A DNA stretch of 64,000 nt, from contig NZ_JAUDBQ010000010.1 in NCBI RefSeq assembly GCF_030372105.1, positions 62,001-126,000 of the forward strand. Reading direction: 5' to 3'. Positions within the stretch are counted from its first letter, which is position 1. Every line of letters begins with the position of its first letter. Source of the stretch: Cellulomonas cellasea (GTDB lineage: Bacteria; Actinomycetota; Actinomycetes; Actinomycetales; Cellulomonadaceae). Under the pieces are notes generated by a model. The model had not been told where the DNA came from. It made no database searches and was given only the letters and a program-made list of their open reading frames with translations. Made by a program: the position numbers and the translations under genes. Positions 43,737-52,849 of this stretch are shown piece after piece.

Positions 43737-43744
43737 CGTCGCCC

Positions 43745-44569
43745 ATGGCCACTGGTTCAGTCGATTTCGTCCTGCGCCCCTTCGAGGGGCTCCCCGGTGA
43801 GCCCGACTGGGTCGCCCTCAAGGAGGTCGTGCCCGCCGCGACCGCTCCCTCCCGCACCACCGCCGAGTACGGCTCGCGCGAGGTGCTCCTCACCACCGTG
43901 CTGCCGATGGGCTGGCCGGCGCTGCACCGCGACGACGGCGTGGTGCTGCTCGCCCTCCAGTCGCAGGGCGGCTCCGGCGACGCGAGCCGCGACCTCGCGG
44001 CCGTGCTGCTCGCCGCGCTGGACGTCGAGCCCGGCACCGCCGTGGAGCCCGAGGGCCTGCCCGGCCCCGGCCCGCGCCTGCAGGACGTGCTGGACCTCAG
44101 CATCCCGTTCGAGGTGACGGTCGAGGACAGCTTCGGCTACTGGCTCGCGCCCGGCACCGAGCGCACCGCCGACCTGGCCGCCGCCATCGAGGAGGCCGAC
44201 TCGGGCATCATCCCCACCGTCAAGCTGGGCTCCGTGGAGTCCGCGTACTGGTGCCGCATGGGCTCGCGCGAGTTCCTGCGCTGGGCGCAGCCGCATGACG
44301 AGCAGAAGGTGCTCGACGCCCTCGCGCGGCTGCACTCGCGCCGCGAGTCGGGCTTCGACGGCGCCAAGTTCGTCGGGTACTTCCGCTCCAGCGGCATCGT
44401 CGTCCCCGTGTGGGAGCTGGCGCGCGGCACCGAGGCCGAGGACATCGAGGGCGCCGTCGCCGAGTTCCTGCCCCGTTTCGAGGCGGCGCTGGCCGACGAG
44501 ACGCCGCTCGACGCGAACGCCCGCCGGGCCCGCGCCGGGCTCGTCGCCCGCCAGGTCACCCTGCGCTGA
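43745..44569 (+). CDS. DUF5926-family protein
   Basis: A 274-residue soluble protein typical of actinomycetes. The N-terminal [28 protein letters not shown] and [17 protein letters not shown], with [22 protein letters not shown] and [13 protein letters not shown] later, match DUF5926 as I recall it. The family function is unknown. Leaderless start inferred. A strong terminator follows. Confidence 0.75.
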   Translation: MATGSVDFVLRPFEGLPGEPDWVALKEVVPAATAPSRTTAEYGSREVLLTTVLPMGWPALHRDDGVVLLALQSQGGSGDASRDLAAVLLAALDVEPGTAVEPEGLPGPGPRLQDVLDLSIPFEVTVEDSFGYWLAPGTERTADLAAAIEEADSGIIPTVKLGSVESAYWCRMGSREFLRWAQPHDEQKVLDALARLHSRRESGFDGAKFVGYFRSSGIVVPVWELARGTEAEDIEGAVAEFLPRFEAALADETPLDANARRARAGLVARQVTLR

Positions 44570-44589
44570 CCCCCGCTGACCCACCCGCG

Positions 44590-44629
44590 CTGCGGGGTCC
44601 CCACCGCGTTGACGGCGAGGACCCCGCAG
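44590..44629 (+). terminator. Terminator after DUF5926 gene
   Basis: CTGCGGGGTCC (44590-44600) and GGACCCCGCAG (44619-44629) pair perfectly over 11 bp with an 18-nt loop, just before the next promoter. Confidence 0.65.
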
Positions 44630-44635
44630 GCTGGG

Positions 44636-44641
44636 TAGGCT
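44636..44641 (+). promoter_or_regulatory. -10 hexamer of a probably leaderless gene
   Basis: TAGGCT ends 7 nt before the GTG at 44649 (ATG follows at 44652). Confidence 0.5.
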
Positions 44642-44648
44642 GGCCTTC

Positions 44649-45665
44649 GTGATGCGCCAGGGCGGCAAGGCTGCCGAAGTCGAGACGAACGCGCAGGTCG
44701 CGCGCGTAGACGCCGCGCCCGAGCCCCACGACGTGGACGACGTCGCCGCCGACGGGCCGCCGCCGGACCAGGAGAAGCCCTCCAAGGCGCCCCGCCGCCG
44801 AGGCTCCCGGCGCACCTCCGCGTCCAGCGAGCCGCTCACCAGCCCCACCAAGAAGGTGCCGGGCGCCCGGTCGCGTCAGCGCGTCGCCGTGGTGATCCCC
44901 GCGAAGGACGAGTCCCGGCGCATCGCCGCCACCGTCCGCTCCGCCCGGGCCATCCCGCACGTCGACCTCGTGCTGGTCGTCGACGACGGCTCCGAGGACA
45001 ACACCCAGCACGTGGCCCGCGAGGCCGGAGCCGTCGTGGTGCGCCACTCGCACAACCGTGGCAAGGCCGCCGCGATGGAGACGGGCGCCGCCGTCGTCGC
45101 GATGCGCGACGCCCCGGACCGCCTGCCGCGCCTGCTGCTGTTCATCGACGGTGACCTGGGGGAGACGGCGGTCAACACCGCGCCCCTGGTGCCGCCGGTG
45201 CTCGAGGGCACCGCCGACCTGTCCATCGCCCTGCTGCCGCCGCAGCCCGGCGCGGGCGGGCGCGGCATCGTCGTGGGCGCCGCGCGCCGCGCCATCGCCG
45301 CGATGACCGGCTGGACGCCCACCCAGCCGCTGTCGGGCATGCGCTGCCTCACCCGCGAGGCATTCGAGGCCGCCACCCCGCTCGCCCGGGGCTGGGGTGT
45401 CGAGACCGGCATGACCATCGACCTGCTGCGTCAGGGGTTCGTGGCCGTGGAGGTCCCCTGCGACCTGCGGCACCGGCCCTCCGGCGCGGACCTCAAGGGC
45501 CAACTGCACCGCGCGGCGCAGTACCGGGACGTGCAGCTCGCCGTGAACGCGCGCCGGGTCCGCCGCGCCGCGGGGGCGCTGCGGTCCACCGTCACTCCGG
45601 CGCGGGACCCGAAGGCGCAGGACCCGAAGGCGCAGAACCCGAGGACGCGGGACTCGAAGGACTGA
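44649..45665 (+). CDS. Family 2 glycosyltransferase
   Basis: A 338-residue protein. A disordered charged N-terminus (1-75) precedes a GT-A fold: VAVVIPAKDESRRIAATVRS, LVVDDGSEDNT, HNRGKAAAMETG, FIDGDLGETA with the metal-binding DGD, and QPLSGMRCLTREAF. It probably transfers a sugar to a lipid or polymer at the membrane, but has no obvious helices itself. The C-terminus consists of DPKAQ-like repeats coded by a 15-nt tandem repeat that also codes, on the other strand, the tail of the convergent membrane protein. Confidence 0.8.
   Translation: MMRQGGKAAEVETNAQVARVDAAPEPHDVDDVAADGPPPDQEKPSKAPRRRGSRRTSASSEPLTSPTKKVPGARSRQRVAVVIPAKDESRRIAATVRSARAIPHVDLVLVVDDGSEDNTQHVAREAGAVVVRHSHNRGKAAAMETGAAVVAMRDAPDRLPRLLLFIDGDLGETAVNTAPLVPPVLEGTADLSIALLPPQPGAGGRGIVVGAARRAIAAMTGWTPTQPLSGMRCLTREAFEAATPLARGWGVETGMTIDLLRQGFVAVEVPCDLRHRPSGADLKGQLHRAAQYRDVQLAVNARRVRRAAGALRSTVTPARDPKAQDPKAQNPRTRDSKD
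45592..45665. repeat. Dual-coding 15-nt tandem repeat in a convergent gene overlap
   Basis: GACCCGAAGGCGCAG occurs twice in tandem, followed by two degenerate copies. Read rightward it codes DPKAQ units; read leftward it codes SG[PS]AP units. Both genes end within this stretch. Confidence 0.7.
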
Positions 45666-48108
45666 CGTCCGCCTGCCCGGCAGGGGCGCCGGGAGCGTGC
45701 CGCTGCGGCAGCAACAGCATCCAGTTCGCACAGGCTGCGATGAGCAGCGGCACGGTGATGGCGATGCCGATGGCGGGGATGACCACCCCGGAGTCGTTCA
45801 CCGCGAAGCCGATGCCCAGCGTGACGGCCAGCGACACCAGCCCAGACCGCAGCATCGGCGCGTCAGTGCCCAGCCGGGTGAGCGGCGCGCCGGAGGACAG
45901 CCACCCGTAGGCGCCGCCGTCGGGAGCGCCCACGGCGGTGCGCAGCGGCCGGCCCAGCACCAGGATCACCACGACCAGGCCGCCGATGGCCAGCAGCGTC
46001 AGCTCGTTGCTGAACAGGATGTCCACGTTCTGCTTGAGCTTGCGGGCCACGACGGGCCACACCCCGCCGTCGAGCACCGTCTCGACGAACCGGCCCAGGT
46101 GCGTGCGCGAGTCGGCGGGGCGCAGCCAGTCGAGCAGCGCGAACACCGTGACCGTCAGCGCGCCGGCGGCCAGCACGCTGAGGGCGCGCCACCAGTTGAG
46201 GCGGATGCCCGCGGCGAGCAGCGCCAGCACCGCGAAGCCGGGCACCAGGGCGGGCGGGCCGCCGAAGTCCGCGCCGATGCTCGGCAGCCCGTCCAGCAGC
46301 GTCGCGGCGACACCGATGGCCGCCACGATCCCGGCGGCGGCGCCCCGGCGGCCCCGCGCGACCAGCGGGTTCGTCACGGCGACGGCCAGCAGCACCGACG
46401 CGGTGGCGAACAGCGCGAACGCCGTGTTGTTGAACCCGTAGAAGCGGCCCGCGATGAGCGATCGGGTGCCCATCAGCGACTCGAGCTGCAGGTTCGCGCC
46501 GGTGGCGATGTCGATGGCGATGACCACCGCGGTGATCCCCGCGACGACGCCCAGGGGCCCCAGCAGCCAGTTCCGCCAGCGCGGCAGCAGGGCGACGGCC
46601 GTGATGACGCCCACCCAGGTGACGATCAGCGCCGTCAGCGCGTAGGAGGGCGGGTCCACCCGCCACCACGGGCTCAGGTTCGCCAGGAACGTCGAGACGG
46701 GGATCGCGGCCACTGCCACGCCCGCCACGCGGAGCTGCTTGAGGACGAGCACCGGGTCGGTGCTGGCGGCCAGCGCGCGCCGGCCCTTGCGCGGCGCCCA
46801 GCGGTCCAGGGTGCGGCCCCACCAGTCGAGCACGCGGCCGTTGAGGCCGACGCTCACCAGCGCGTACAGGATCAGGTTGATCGCCACGAAGATCACGTAG
46901 AACGGCGAGACCAGTGGCGTGACGGCCAGCACGTGGTCGTTGTCATCGACGAGCTGCGCCACGCGCTTGCTGGCCAGTGCCGGGCCCGGTGTCGTGGTGA
47001 TCACCGTGCCGACCAACGCGCCCGCGGGCACGTCACCGCGCAGGCCCAGCGCGCTGAGGATCGTGGGGGTCACGTCGGTGGTCTGCAGGTAGCCGGGCTG
47101 ACGGGTGGAGCGCGCCGCGAGCAGCGCGTCCGCGTAGTCGCCGTCGCCGGTGGCCTGCGGGCCGGTCGCGGCGGCGAGTTGGAGCTGCGCGCGCCGGGAC
47201 GAGTCGGCCAGCGACGTCACCAGCACAGTCGTGTCGGCGCGCGTGTCCGCGATACCGGCCAGCACGGCGCCCACGCGCGCGTCGATGATCTGCGCCTGCT
47301 CGCCGTGCGTCGGCTCGGTCACGGCGTCGGGGCCGATCAGCTCCGGGGTCTCGACGTCGCCCTCGGACGCCTCGTCGGTGGGCAGCGTCACCACCCGGTC
47401 CGTGGTGCTCTGGCCCGGGTCGCGGATGGAGCCCACGTCGACGACTACCAGCTGAGCGCCATCGTCCAGCGCGTCACGCACCGCCGTCTGCAGCGCTGAT
47501 GTGGTCCACGGGCGGTTGAGGTGCTGCCCGACGGGCACGCCGTCCGTCTTGGCCAGGGCGATCGCCGCCCCGGGCCCGATGCCGACGGCCGCGGTGCCGG
47601 TCGCTGCGAGGGTGTCGCCGAGCAGGCCAGGCTTCGCCGCGTAGTCCTCCTCGGCGGCCGACTGCAGGTAGTCGTCCCAAGCGGGCACGGCCTGGTCGGG
47701 GAGCGGGTCGCGCAGGGTGCGGCAGGTGCGGTCCTCGGCGACGAGGTCCGCGGCGCGGGCGCCCGCCGAGACGGCCAGCCACCCGTCCGCGGGGCAGTTC
47801 GAGGAGTGGACGCTGCGGGCCGCGATGCTGCCCACGGCCCCCTCGCGGGACATCGTCCACAGCGCGGGGGTGGTGAGCGTGCCGATGTCGTCCCAGCGCA
47901 GGCCGGTGGTGCCGATGAGCACGACAGGCGCCCGGTCGCCCTCGACGGCTGCGGGGTTGGACGCGCTGGACGGGGCGGTGGCCGACGTGGGGAGAGTCGC
48001 CGCGGCAGGGCCGGCAAGGCCGAGAAGCAGCACGAGCGCGCCCACCACGGCCGCCATCGCGGTGGCGAGGGCGGGGCGGGGAGTCAGGGCGCGGAGAGGC
48101 GTCGGCAC
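45592..48108 (-). CDS. Large membrane protein with extracytoplasmic alkaline-phosphatase-like domain
   Basis: An 838-residue protein. A signal-like helix (15-37) is followed by an extracytoplasmic ~360-residue domain (APVVLIGTTGLRWDDIG, SVHSSNCPADGWLAVSAG, TTDVTPTILSALGL) that looks like a reduced alkaline-phosphatase superfamily fold. About 11 helices then run from ~400 to 800, and a Ser/Pro/Ala tail ends in SGPAPSGPAPE. Similar proteins lie next to glycosyltransferases and pheA in actinomycetes; the role is unknown, perhaps envelope glycan export or modification. GTG start, probably leaderless. The last 74 bp overlap the glycosyltransferase gene. Confidence 0.65.
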   Translation of the reverse strand: MPTPLRALTPRPALATAMAAVVGALVLLLGLAGPAAATLPTSATAPSSASNPAAVEGDRAPVVLIGTTGLRWDDIGTLTTPALWTMSREGAVGSIAARSVHSSNCPADGWLAVSAGARAADLVAEDRTCRTLRDPLPDQAVPAWDDYLQSAAEEDYAAKPGLLGDTLAATGTAAVGIGPGAAIALAKTDGVPVGQHLNRPWTTSALQTAVRDALDDGAQLVVVDVGSIRDPGQSTTDRVVTLPTDEASEGDVETPELIGPDAVTEPTHGEQAQIIDARVGAVLAGIADTRADTTVLVTSLADSSRRAQLQLAAATGPQATGDGDYADALLAARSTRQPGYLQTTDVTPTILSALGLRGDVPAGALVGTVITTTPGPALASKRVAQLVDDNDHVLAVTPLVSPFYVIFVAINLILYALVSVGLNGRVLDWWGRTLDRWAPRKGRRALAASTDPVLVLKQLRVAGVAVAAIPVSTFLANLSPWWRVDPPSYALTALIVTWVGVITAVALLPRWRNWLLGPLGVVAGITAVVIAIDIATGANLQLESLMGTRSLIAGRFYGFNNTAFALFATASVLLAVAVTNPLVARGRRGAAAGIVAAIGVAATLLDGLPSIGADFGGPPALVPGFAVLALLAAGIRLNWWRALSVLAAGALTVTVFALLDWLRPADSRTHLGRFVETVLDGGVWPVVARKLKQNVDILFSNELTLLAIGGLVVVILVLGRPLRTAVGAPDGGAYGWLSSGAPLTRLGTDAPMLRSGLVSLAVTLGIGFAVNDSGVVIPAIGIAITVPLLIAACANWMLLLPQRHAPGAPAGQADVSPSSPASSGSAPSGPAPSGPAPE

Positions 48109-48114
48109 CGGGCC

Positions 48115-48120
48115 AGCCTA
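48115..48120 (-). promoter_or_regulatory. -10 hexamer of a probably leaderless gene
   Basis: On the minus strand TAGGCT ends 6 nt before the GTG at 48108. Confidence 0.5.
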
Positions 48121-48270
48121 CGGTCGCACTAGGCTCGTCCAGTCGTGCGCCAGCGCCAGAAGCCCTGGTCGGCCAGGCGGCGCACGGTATCCGCACGAGC
48201 CCCTCACCAGCCGTTCCCAACCCGCCGTCTGCGAACAGCCCACGGCATGAGCACCGACCGGAGGACGTCC

Positions 48271-49227
48271 ATGTCCGTCCCGCGCTACGCGTACCTCGGC
48301 CCCGCCGGGACGTTCACCGAGGCCGCCCTGCGCCAGGTGGCCTCCCCGGACGAGTCCCAGTACCTGCCGCAGACGGATGTGGTCTCGGCGATCGAGGCTG
48401 TGCGCTCCGACCTGGCCGACTTCGCGGTGGTCGCGATCGAGAGCACCGCCGAGGGCGGCGTCACCGCGACCCTCGACGCGCTGGCCGTGGGCGAGCCGCT
48501 GGTGCTGCTGCGCGAGATGCTCGTGCCCGTCGGCTTCACCCTCGTCGCCGCGCCCGGCGTCCGGCTCGAGGACGTCCACCGCATCTCCGCGCACCCGCAC
48601 GCGTGGGTGCAGTGCCGCCGGTGGCTCGCCGCCCACCTGCCGGGTGTCGCGCACGTGCCCGCCACGTCCAACACCGCCCCCGCGGCGCTCCTCGCCGAGC
48701 AGGTCGCCCAGGGCGGCGGCCCGGAGCTCGCCTTCGACGCCGCGCTGGTGCCGCCTCCGGCCGTCGCGCACTACGGGCTGCACGTCCTCGCCGAGCACGT
48801 CGAGGACAACGACAGGGCCGTCACCCGGTTCGTGCTCGTCGGCCGCCCGGGCCAGGTGCCCGACCCCACCGGCGCGGACAAGACGACCCTCGACGTCCAC
48901 CTGCCCAGCAACGAGGCAGGCGCCCTGCTGGACATGCTCGAGCAGTTCGCCGCTCGGGGCGTGAACTTGTCCCGCATCGAGTCGCGCCCCATCGGCGACG
49001 CGCTCGGCAGGTACTCGTTCTCCATCGACGCCGAGGGGCACATCGCCGACGAGCGGATGGGCGAGGTGCTGGTCGGCCTGCACCGGGTGTGCCCGCATGT
49101 GCGGTTCCTCGGCTCCTACCCGCGGGCCGACGCCGTGCGGGCCGTGGTGCGGCGCGGCACCGCCGACGAGGATTTCGTCGCCGCGCGCGAGTGGCTGCGC
49201 TCGCTCCGCGCGGGGCGCACCCACTGA
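48271..49227 (+). CDS. pheA: Prephenate dehydratase
   Basis: A 318-residue enzyme of phenylalanine synthesis, converting prephenate to phenylpyruvate. It has YAYLGPAGTFTEAAL at the N-terminus, VVAIESTAEGGVTATLDAL, the catalytic segment TSNTAPAALLAEQ, and an ACT domain from ~205 (TTLDVHLPSNEAGALLDMLEQF, NLSRIESRPIGDALGRYSFSID) for Phe feedback. GGAGG precedes the ATG by 7 nt. No chorismate mutase domain is fused. The lipid kinase gene is convergent, 6 bp away. Confidence 0.92.
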   Translation: MSVPRYAYLGPAGTFTEAALRQVASPDESQYLPQTDVVSAIEAVRSDLADFAVVAIESTAEGGVTATLDALAVGEPLVLLREMLVPVGFTLVAAPGVRLEDVHRISAHPHAWVQCRRWLAAHLPGVAHVPATSNTAPAALLAEQVAQGGGPELAFDAALVPPPAVAHYGLHVLAEHVEDNDRAVTRFVLVGRPGQVPDPTGADKTTLDVHLPSNEAGALLDMLEQFAARGVNLSRIESRPIGDALGRYSFSIDAEGHIADERMGEVLVGLHRVCPHVRFLGSYPRADAVRAVVRRGTADEDFVAAREWLRSLRAGRTH

Positions 49228-49233
49228 CACTGC

Positions 49234-50373
49234 TCAGGCGGGGCTGACCCGCACCACGAGCGCGCCCTCGTCGACGCGGGTCTCCACGTCTCGCGCGCGC
49301 CCGATGATGTCGCCGTCGACCTGCACCTGCTCGCTGCTGGAGAACCGCGCGTGCACGGTGCGGCCGCGGGTGTGGTCGATCCGGCCGATCTTCGCGGGCA
49401 GCTCGGTGCGCACGCCCACGCCCTGCAGCACCACCTCGCCGAACAACTGCGCCCAGCCGGCCACGCCCCCGCGGGTGTCGATGGCGGCCACGTCGAGCCA
49501 GCCGTCGTCGATGAGCGCGTCCGGCAGCAGCGTGATCCCGCCCGGCAGCCGGCCGCAGTTGCCCACCAGCAGGCTCCGCAGCCGCAGCGTCTCCGGCGGG
49601 GCGTCGTCGATCCGCACCACGGCGCGCAGCCTGCGGCCGTGCAGGTGCCGCACCCCGGACACGAAGTAGGCGATCCAGCCGACCCGCGCCTTCAGGTCGT
49701 CGTCGGTGTCGGCGATCATCGCGGCGTCGAAGCCGACCCCGGCGATCACCAAAAAAATGTGGTCGCGGGAGGCCTGTTTGGTGGGCGTGGCCCGGACGGC
49801 GGCGGCCGTCACGTCGTCCTCCACCGATCCGTCGTTCAGCACACGCAGCCAGCCGACGTCGATCGGGCGGTCTGCGCCCTCGAGCGCGATCCGCAGCGCG
49901 GCCGTCGGGTCGCCGAGCGGCAGGTCCAGGTTGCGGGCCAGCAGGTTCCCGGTGCCGACGGGCACGATCCCCATCGCGACCCTCGTGCCGACCAGCGCCT
50001 CGGCGACGGCGCGCACGGTGCCGTCCCCGCCCACGGCGACCACCACGTCCGCGCCGCGCCGGACGGCGTCACGCGCCTGCCCGACGCCCGGGTCCTCGAC
50101 GGTGGTCTCGAGCCACAGCGGGGTGGGGATGCCGAGCTCGGCCGACGCGCGCAGGATCTCGGCGCGGGCGTCGGCGACGGCGGGCTTGGACGGATTGGCG
50201 ACGAACGCGACGAGCCGGGGCATGGCCGGCGCCTCCGGCTCGGGAGCCGCCGGCGCCTCGTCGGCCAGGGAGCCGCGCAACTCGCTGAACCGGCGCAGCA
50301 CCAGAGCGGCGATCGTGAGGGCGCACCCGGCGAGCACCAGGGCTCCGAGCGCCACCCACGCCTCCCATGTCAT
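49234..50373 (-). CDS. Diacylglycerol/sphingosine-kinase-family lipid kinase
   Basis: A 379-residue protein. A single N-terminal helix (6-28) anchors it, and the kinase domain begins near 52: [12 protein letters not shown], the nucleotide loop [36 protein letters not shown], then [20 protein letters not shown] in the beta-sandwich half. It phosphorylates a lipid, probably diacylglycerol or a related glycolipid precursor. It appears leaderless (TAGGTT 6 nt before the ATG). The gene contains a 7-T run at 49751-49757 (ATT TTT TTG on its coding strand), unusual in this GC-rich context. Confidence 0.85.
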   Translation of the reverse strand: MTWEAWVALGALVLAGCALTIAALVLRRFSELRGSLADEAPAAPEPEAPAMPRLVAFVANPSKPAVADARAEILRASAELGIPTPLWLETTVEDPGVGQARDAVRRGADVVVAVGGDGTVRAVAEALVGTRVAMGIVPVGTGNLLARNLDLPLGDPTAALRIALEGADRPIDVGWLRVLNDGSVEDDVTAAAVRATPTKQASRDHIFLVIAGVGFDAAMIADTDDDLKARVGWIAYFVSGVRHLHGRRLRAVVRIDDAPPETLRLRSLLVGNCGRLPGGITLLPDALIDDGWLDVAAIDTRGGVAGWAQLFGEVVLQGVGVRTELPAKIGRIDHTRGRTVHARFSSSEQVQVDGDIIGRARDVETRVDEGALVVRVSPA

Positions 50374-50379
50374 GCCGAC

Positions 50380-50385
50380 AACCTA
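50380..50385 (-). promoter_or_regulatory. -10 hexamer of a probably leaderless gene
   Basis: On the minus strand TAGGTT ends 6 nt before the ATG at 50373. Confidence 0.5.
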
Positions 50386-50492
50386 GTGCCGCCTGCGCGG
50401 GAGCCGCAGTGCGGCGCCGTGCGCGGCCAGCGCCTCCGCGGGCCGCCTGCCCGCCGCGCGCGGCTGGCTGAGCCGGGGGCTGGCAGGGTCGA

Positions 50493-50498
50493 TAGGCT
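50493..50498 (+). promoter_or_regulatory. -10 hexamer of the serS gene
   Basis: TAGGCT ends 7 nt before the GTG at 50506. An in-frame GTG at 50500 is too close to be used if transcription starts at the usual distance. Confidence 0.5.
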
Positions 50499-50505
50499 CG
50501 TGCTC

Positions 50506-51783
50506 GTGATCGACCTGCGACTCGTCCGTGAGGACCCCGACCTCGTCCGTGCCAGCCAGCGTGCCCGTGGAGACGACCCCGGGCTCGTCGACCAGGTGCT
50601 CGACTCCGACGCCCGCCGCCGGTCGGCCCTGACGGACTTCGAGCGGCTGCGCGCCGAGCAGAAGGCGCTCGGCAAGCAGGTCGCCTCCGCGCAGGGCGAG
50701 GAGAAGGCAGCGCTGCTGACGCACGCCAAGCAGCTCGCCGAGCAGGTCAAGGCGCTGCAGGCCGACGCGGAGGCCGCCGACGCGGCCGCCGGGGAGCTCG
50801 CGCGCAGCATCGGGAACATCATCGAGGAGGGCGTCCCCGCCGGCGGCGAGGACGACTACGTGGTGCTGCGCCACGAGGGCACGCCCCGGGACTTCGCCGC
50901 GGAGGGCTTCACGCCGCGCGACCACCTCGAGCTGGGCGAGATGCTCGCCGCGATTGACACCGAGCGCGGCGCCAAGGTCTCCGGCGCCCGGTTCTATTAC
51001 CTGACCGGCGTGGGCGCGCGCCTCGAGCTGGCGCTGCTGAACGCCGCCGTCGACCGCGCGCTGGCGCACGGCTTCACCCCGGTGATCACCCCGACGCTGG
51101 TCAAGCCCGAGGTCATGGCCGGCACCGGGTTCCTCGGCGCCCACGCGGACGAGATCTACCACCTCGAGGCCGACGACCTGTACCTGGTGGGCACCAGCGA
51201 GGTCGCGCTGGCCGGGTACCACTCGGGGGAGATCCTCGACCTGTCGAACGGCCCCCTGCGGTACGCCGGCTGGTCGGCCTGCTACCGCCGCGAGGCCGGG
51301 TCCTACGGCAAGGACACCCGCGGCATCATCCGCGTGCACCAGTTCCACAAGGTCGAGGCGTTCAGCTACACCACCGTCGAGGACGCCGCCGACGAGCACC
51401 GCCGCATCCTCGGCTGGGAAGAGGAGATGCTGGCCCTGGCCGGGCTCCCGTACCGGGTGATCGACACCGCCGCCGGGGACCTGGGCATGAGCGCGGCCCG
51501 CAAGTTCGACTGCGAGGCGTGGCTGCCCACCCAGGAGCGCTACCTCGAGCTCACGTCGACCTCGAACTGCACCACGTTCCAGGCGCGCCGCCTGGGCATC
51601 CGGGAGCGCACCGCCACGGGGGAGACGCGACCCGTCGCCACCCTCAACGGCACGCTCGCCACCACCCGCTGGATCGTGGCGATCCTGGAGAACCACCAGC
51701 TGCCCGATGGCTCGGTGCGCGTGCCCGAAGGCCTGCGCCCCTACCTCGGCGGCCTTGAGACCCTGGAGCCGGTGACCCGATGA
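50506..51783 (+). CDS. serS: Seryl-tRNA synthetase
   Basis: A 425-residue class II synthetase. The N-terminal coiled-coil arm ([11 protein letters not shown] to about residue 105) binds tRNA-Ser. The catalytic core shows [10 protein letters not shown]-like [15 protein letters not shown], motif 2 [22 protein letters not shown], the [12 protein letters not shown] segment and motif 3 [16 protein letters not shown]. It charges tRNA-Ser, and tRNA-Sec where present. Start at GTG 50506 by family N-terminus and promoter spacing. The HAD gene start overlaps its stop (ATGA). Confidence 0.95.
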   Translation: MIDLRLVREDPDLVRASQRARGDDPGLVDQVLDSDARRRSALTDFERLRAEQKALGKQVASAQGEEKAALLTHAKQLAEQVKALQADAEAADAAAGELARSIGNIIEEGVPAGGEDDYVVLRHEGTPRDFAAEGFTPRDHLELGEMLAAIDTERGAKVSGARFYYLTGVGARLELALLNAAVDRALAHGFTPVITPTLVKPEVMAGTGFLGAHADEIYHLEADDLYLVGTSEVALAGYHSGEILDLSNGPLRYAGWSACYRREAGSYGKDTRGIIRVHQFHKVEAFSYTTVEDAADEHRRILGWEEEMLALAGLPYRVIDTAAGDLGMSAARKFDCEAWLPTQERYLELTSTSNCTTFQARRLGIRERTATGETRPVATLNGTLATTRWIVAILENHQLPDGSVRVPEGLRPYLGGLETLEPVTR

Positions 51784-52601
51784 CCCAGCCACGCGCCGCA
51801 GACGGCATGCTCGTCGCGCTCGACATCGACGGCACGCTGATGTCCTTCGACGGGAGGATCTCCCCCGCGGTGCGTGAGGGGGTCACCGCGCTGGTCGAGG
51901 CGGGCGCCCACGTCGTGCTCGCCACCGGGCGCTCGGTGGTGGCGACCGTCCCGGTCGCCCATGACCTGGGGATCGACACCGGGTGGGCGATCACGTCCAA
52001 CGGCGCCGTGACGGTGCGCCTCGACCCGTCGCTCGACGACGGCTACGAGCTCACCGAGACCATCACCTTCGACCCGGAGCCCGCGCTGCGGGTGCTCTCC
52101 CTGGAGCTGCCCGACGCGCTGTACGCCGTCGAGGACCTGGGCCGCGGGTTCCTGGTGAGCGCCCCGTTCCCCGACGGGGAGCTGGACGGCCACCACCGGG
52201 TCGTCTCCTTCGACGAGCTGTGCGCCGCGCCCTCCACCCGTGTGGTGATCCGCAGGCCGCAGAGCACGCCCGAGGAGTTCCACGAGCTCGTCGAGCGCGT
52301 CGGCCTGCACGAGGTGTCCTACGCCGTCGGCTGGTCGGCGTGGCTCGACCTGACGCCCGGCGGGGTGTCCAAGGGCAGCGCGCTCGAGGAGCTGCGCCGC
52401 GCGCTCGGGGTCGAGCCATTCGCCACGGTGGCGATGGGCGACGGCTCGAACGACCTGGAGATGCTGCGCTGGGCCGCCCGGGGCATCGCGATGGGCCACG
52501 CGCCCGAGTCGGTGCTGGCCGTCGCCGACGAGGTCACGGGCACCATCGACGACGACGGGGCCGCGGCTGTGCTGCGTGGGGTGCTCTCCGGCGTCGAGTG
52601 A
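51780..52601 (+). CDS. HAD-superfamily phosphatase, Cof type
   Basis: A 273-residue hydrolase. Motif I is [13 protein letters not shown] with the nucleophile Asp, motif II ATGRS, motif III Lys in SKGSALEEL, and motif [14 protein letters not shown]2-type cap domain lies between motifs II and III. Such enzymes dephosphorylate sugar or nucleotide phosphates. It is translationally coupled to serS, an arrangement common in actinomycetes, with no known reason. Confidence 0.88.
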   Translation: MTQPRAADGMLVALDIDGTLMSFDGRISPAVREGVTALVEAGAHVVLATGRSVVATVPVAHDLGIDTGWAITSNGAVTVRLDPSLDDGYELTETITFDPEPALRVLSLELPDALYAVEDLGRGFLVSAPFPDGELDGHHRVVSFDELCAAPSTRVVIRRPQSTPEEFHELVERVGLHEVSYAVGWSAWLDLTPGGVSKGSALEELRRALGVEPFATVAMGDGSNDLEMLRWAARGIAMGHAPESVLAVADEVTGTIDDDGAAAVLRGVLSGVE

Positions 52602-52646
52602 GGACCGCTCGCCGACGTGCGCGGAGCGTTGGGGCGCGTCGGCCGA

Positions 52647-52736
52647 TGTGACGTGATTGTGACCGCCAGAGGCCGTCGTGACCCGTCTGTGACTGCTCTG
52701 TCCTGATGTGACTCAATCGTGACCGTGCCAGGTGCC
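52647..52736 (+). promoter_or_regulatory. Three exact-period 30-bp repeats, each with two YGTGAC boxes
   Basis: YGTGAC occurs at 52647, 52658, 52677, 52688, 52707 and 52718. Each pair is spaced 11 bp and the pairs repeat every 30 bp. The unit is YGTGAC-N5-YGTGACYG. All six boxes face the same way, so this is a direct-repeat array of the OmpR/PhoB-type winged-helix style, not a CRP or LacI palindrome. It ends 113 bp before the sugar-binding protein gene and is the likely control region of that operon. Confidence 0.7.
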
Positions 52737-52849
52737 TTCTGGGGTTGCGCCCCGGTTCAGGCCGGGCTTCCATCAACGGAGGGCAAATGCCCGCCGACCA
52801 GGACTTTTCTGTCTTGGGGGGAGCGGAACCACGACGACGTGGAGGTCAG

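Noticed and set aside
42328-43800. A 490-codon rightward frame opposite phosphoglucomutase
   Set aside because: Antisense shadow of the pgm gene with His/Arg/Gly-rich content and no motif.
50374-50505. tRNA-Ser gene next to serS
   Set aside because: No cloverleaf arms, TTC-type loop or CCA-like end could be found between the lipid kinase and serS.
52647-52736. CRP/cAMP sites (TGTGA half-sites)
   Set aside because: CRP sites are inverted repeats TGTGA-N6-TCACA. Here all six boxes are direct repeats and no TCACA partner is in phase.
52787-52849. Upstream in-frame ATG of the second binding protein as the true start
   Set aside because: It has a good ribosome binding site but would put 21 polar residues before the signal peptide; kept only as an alternative.
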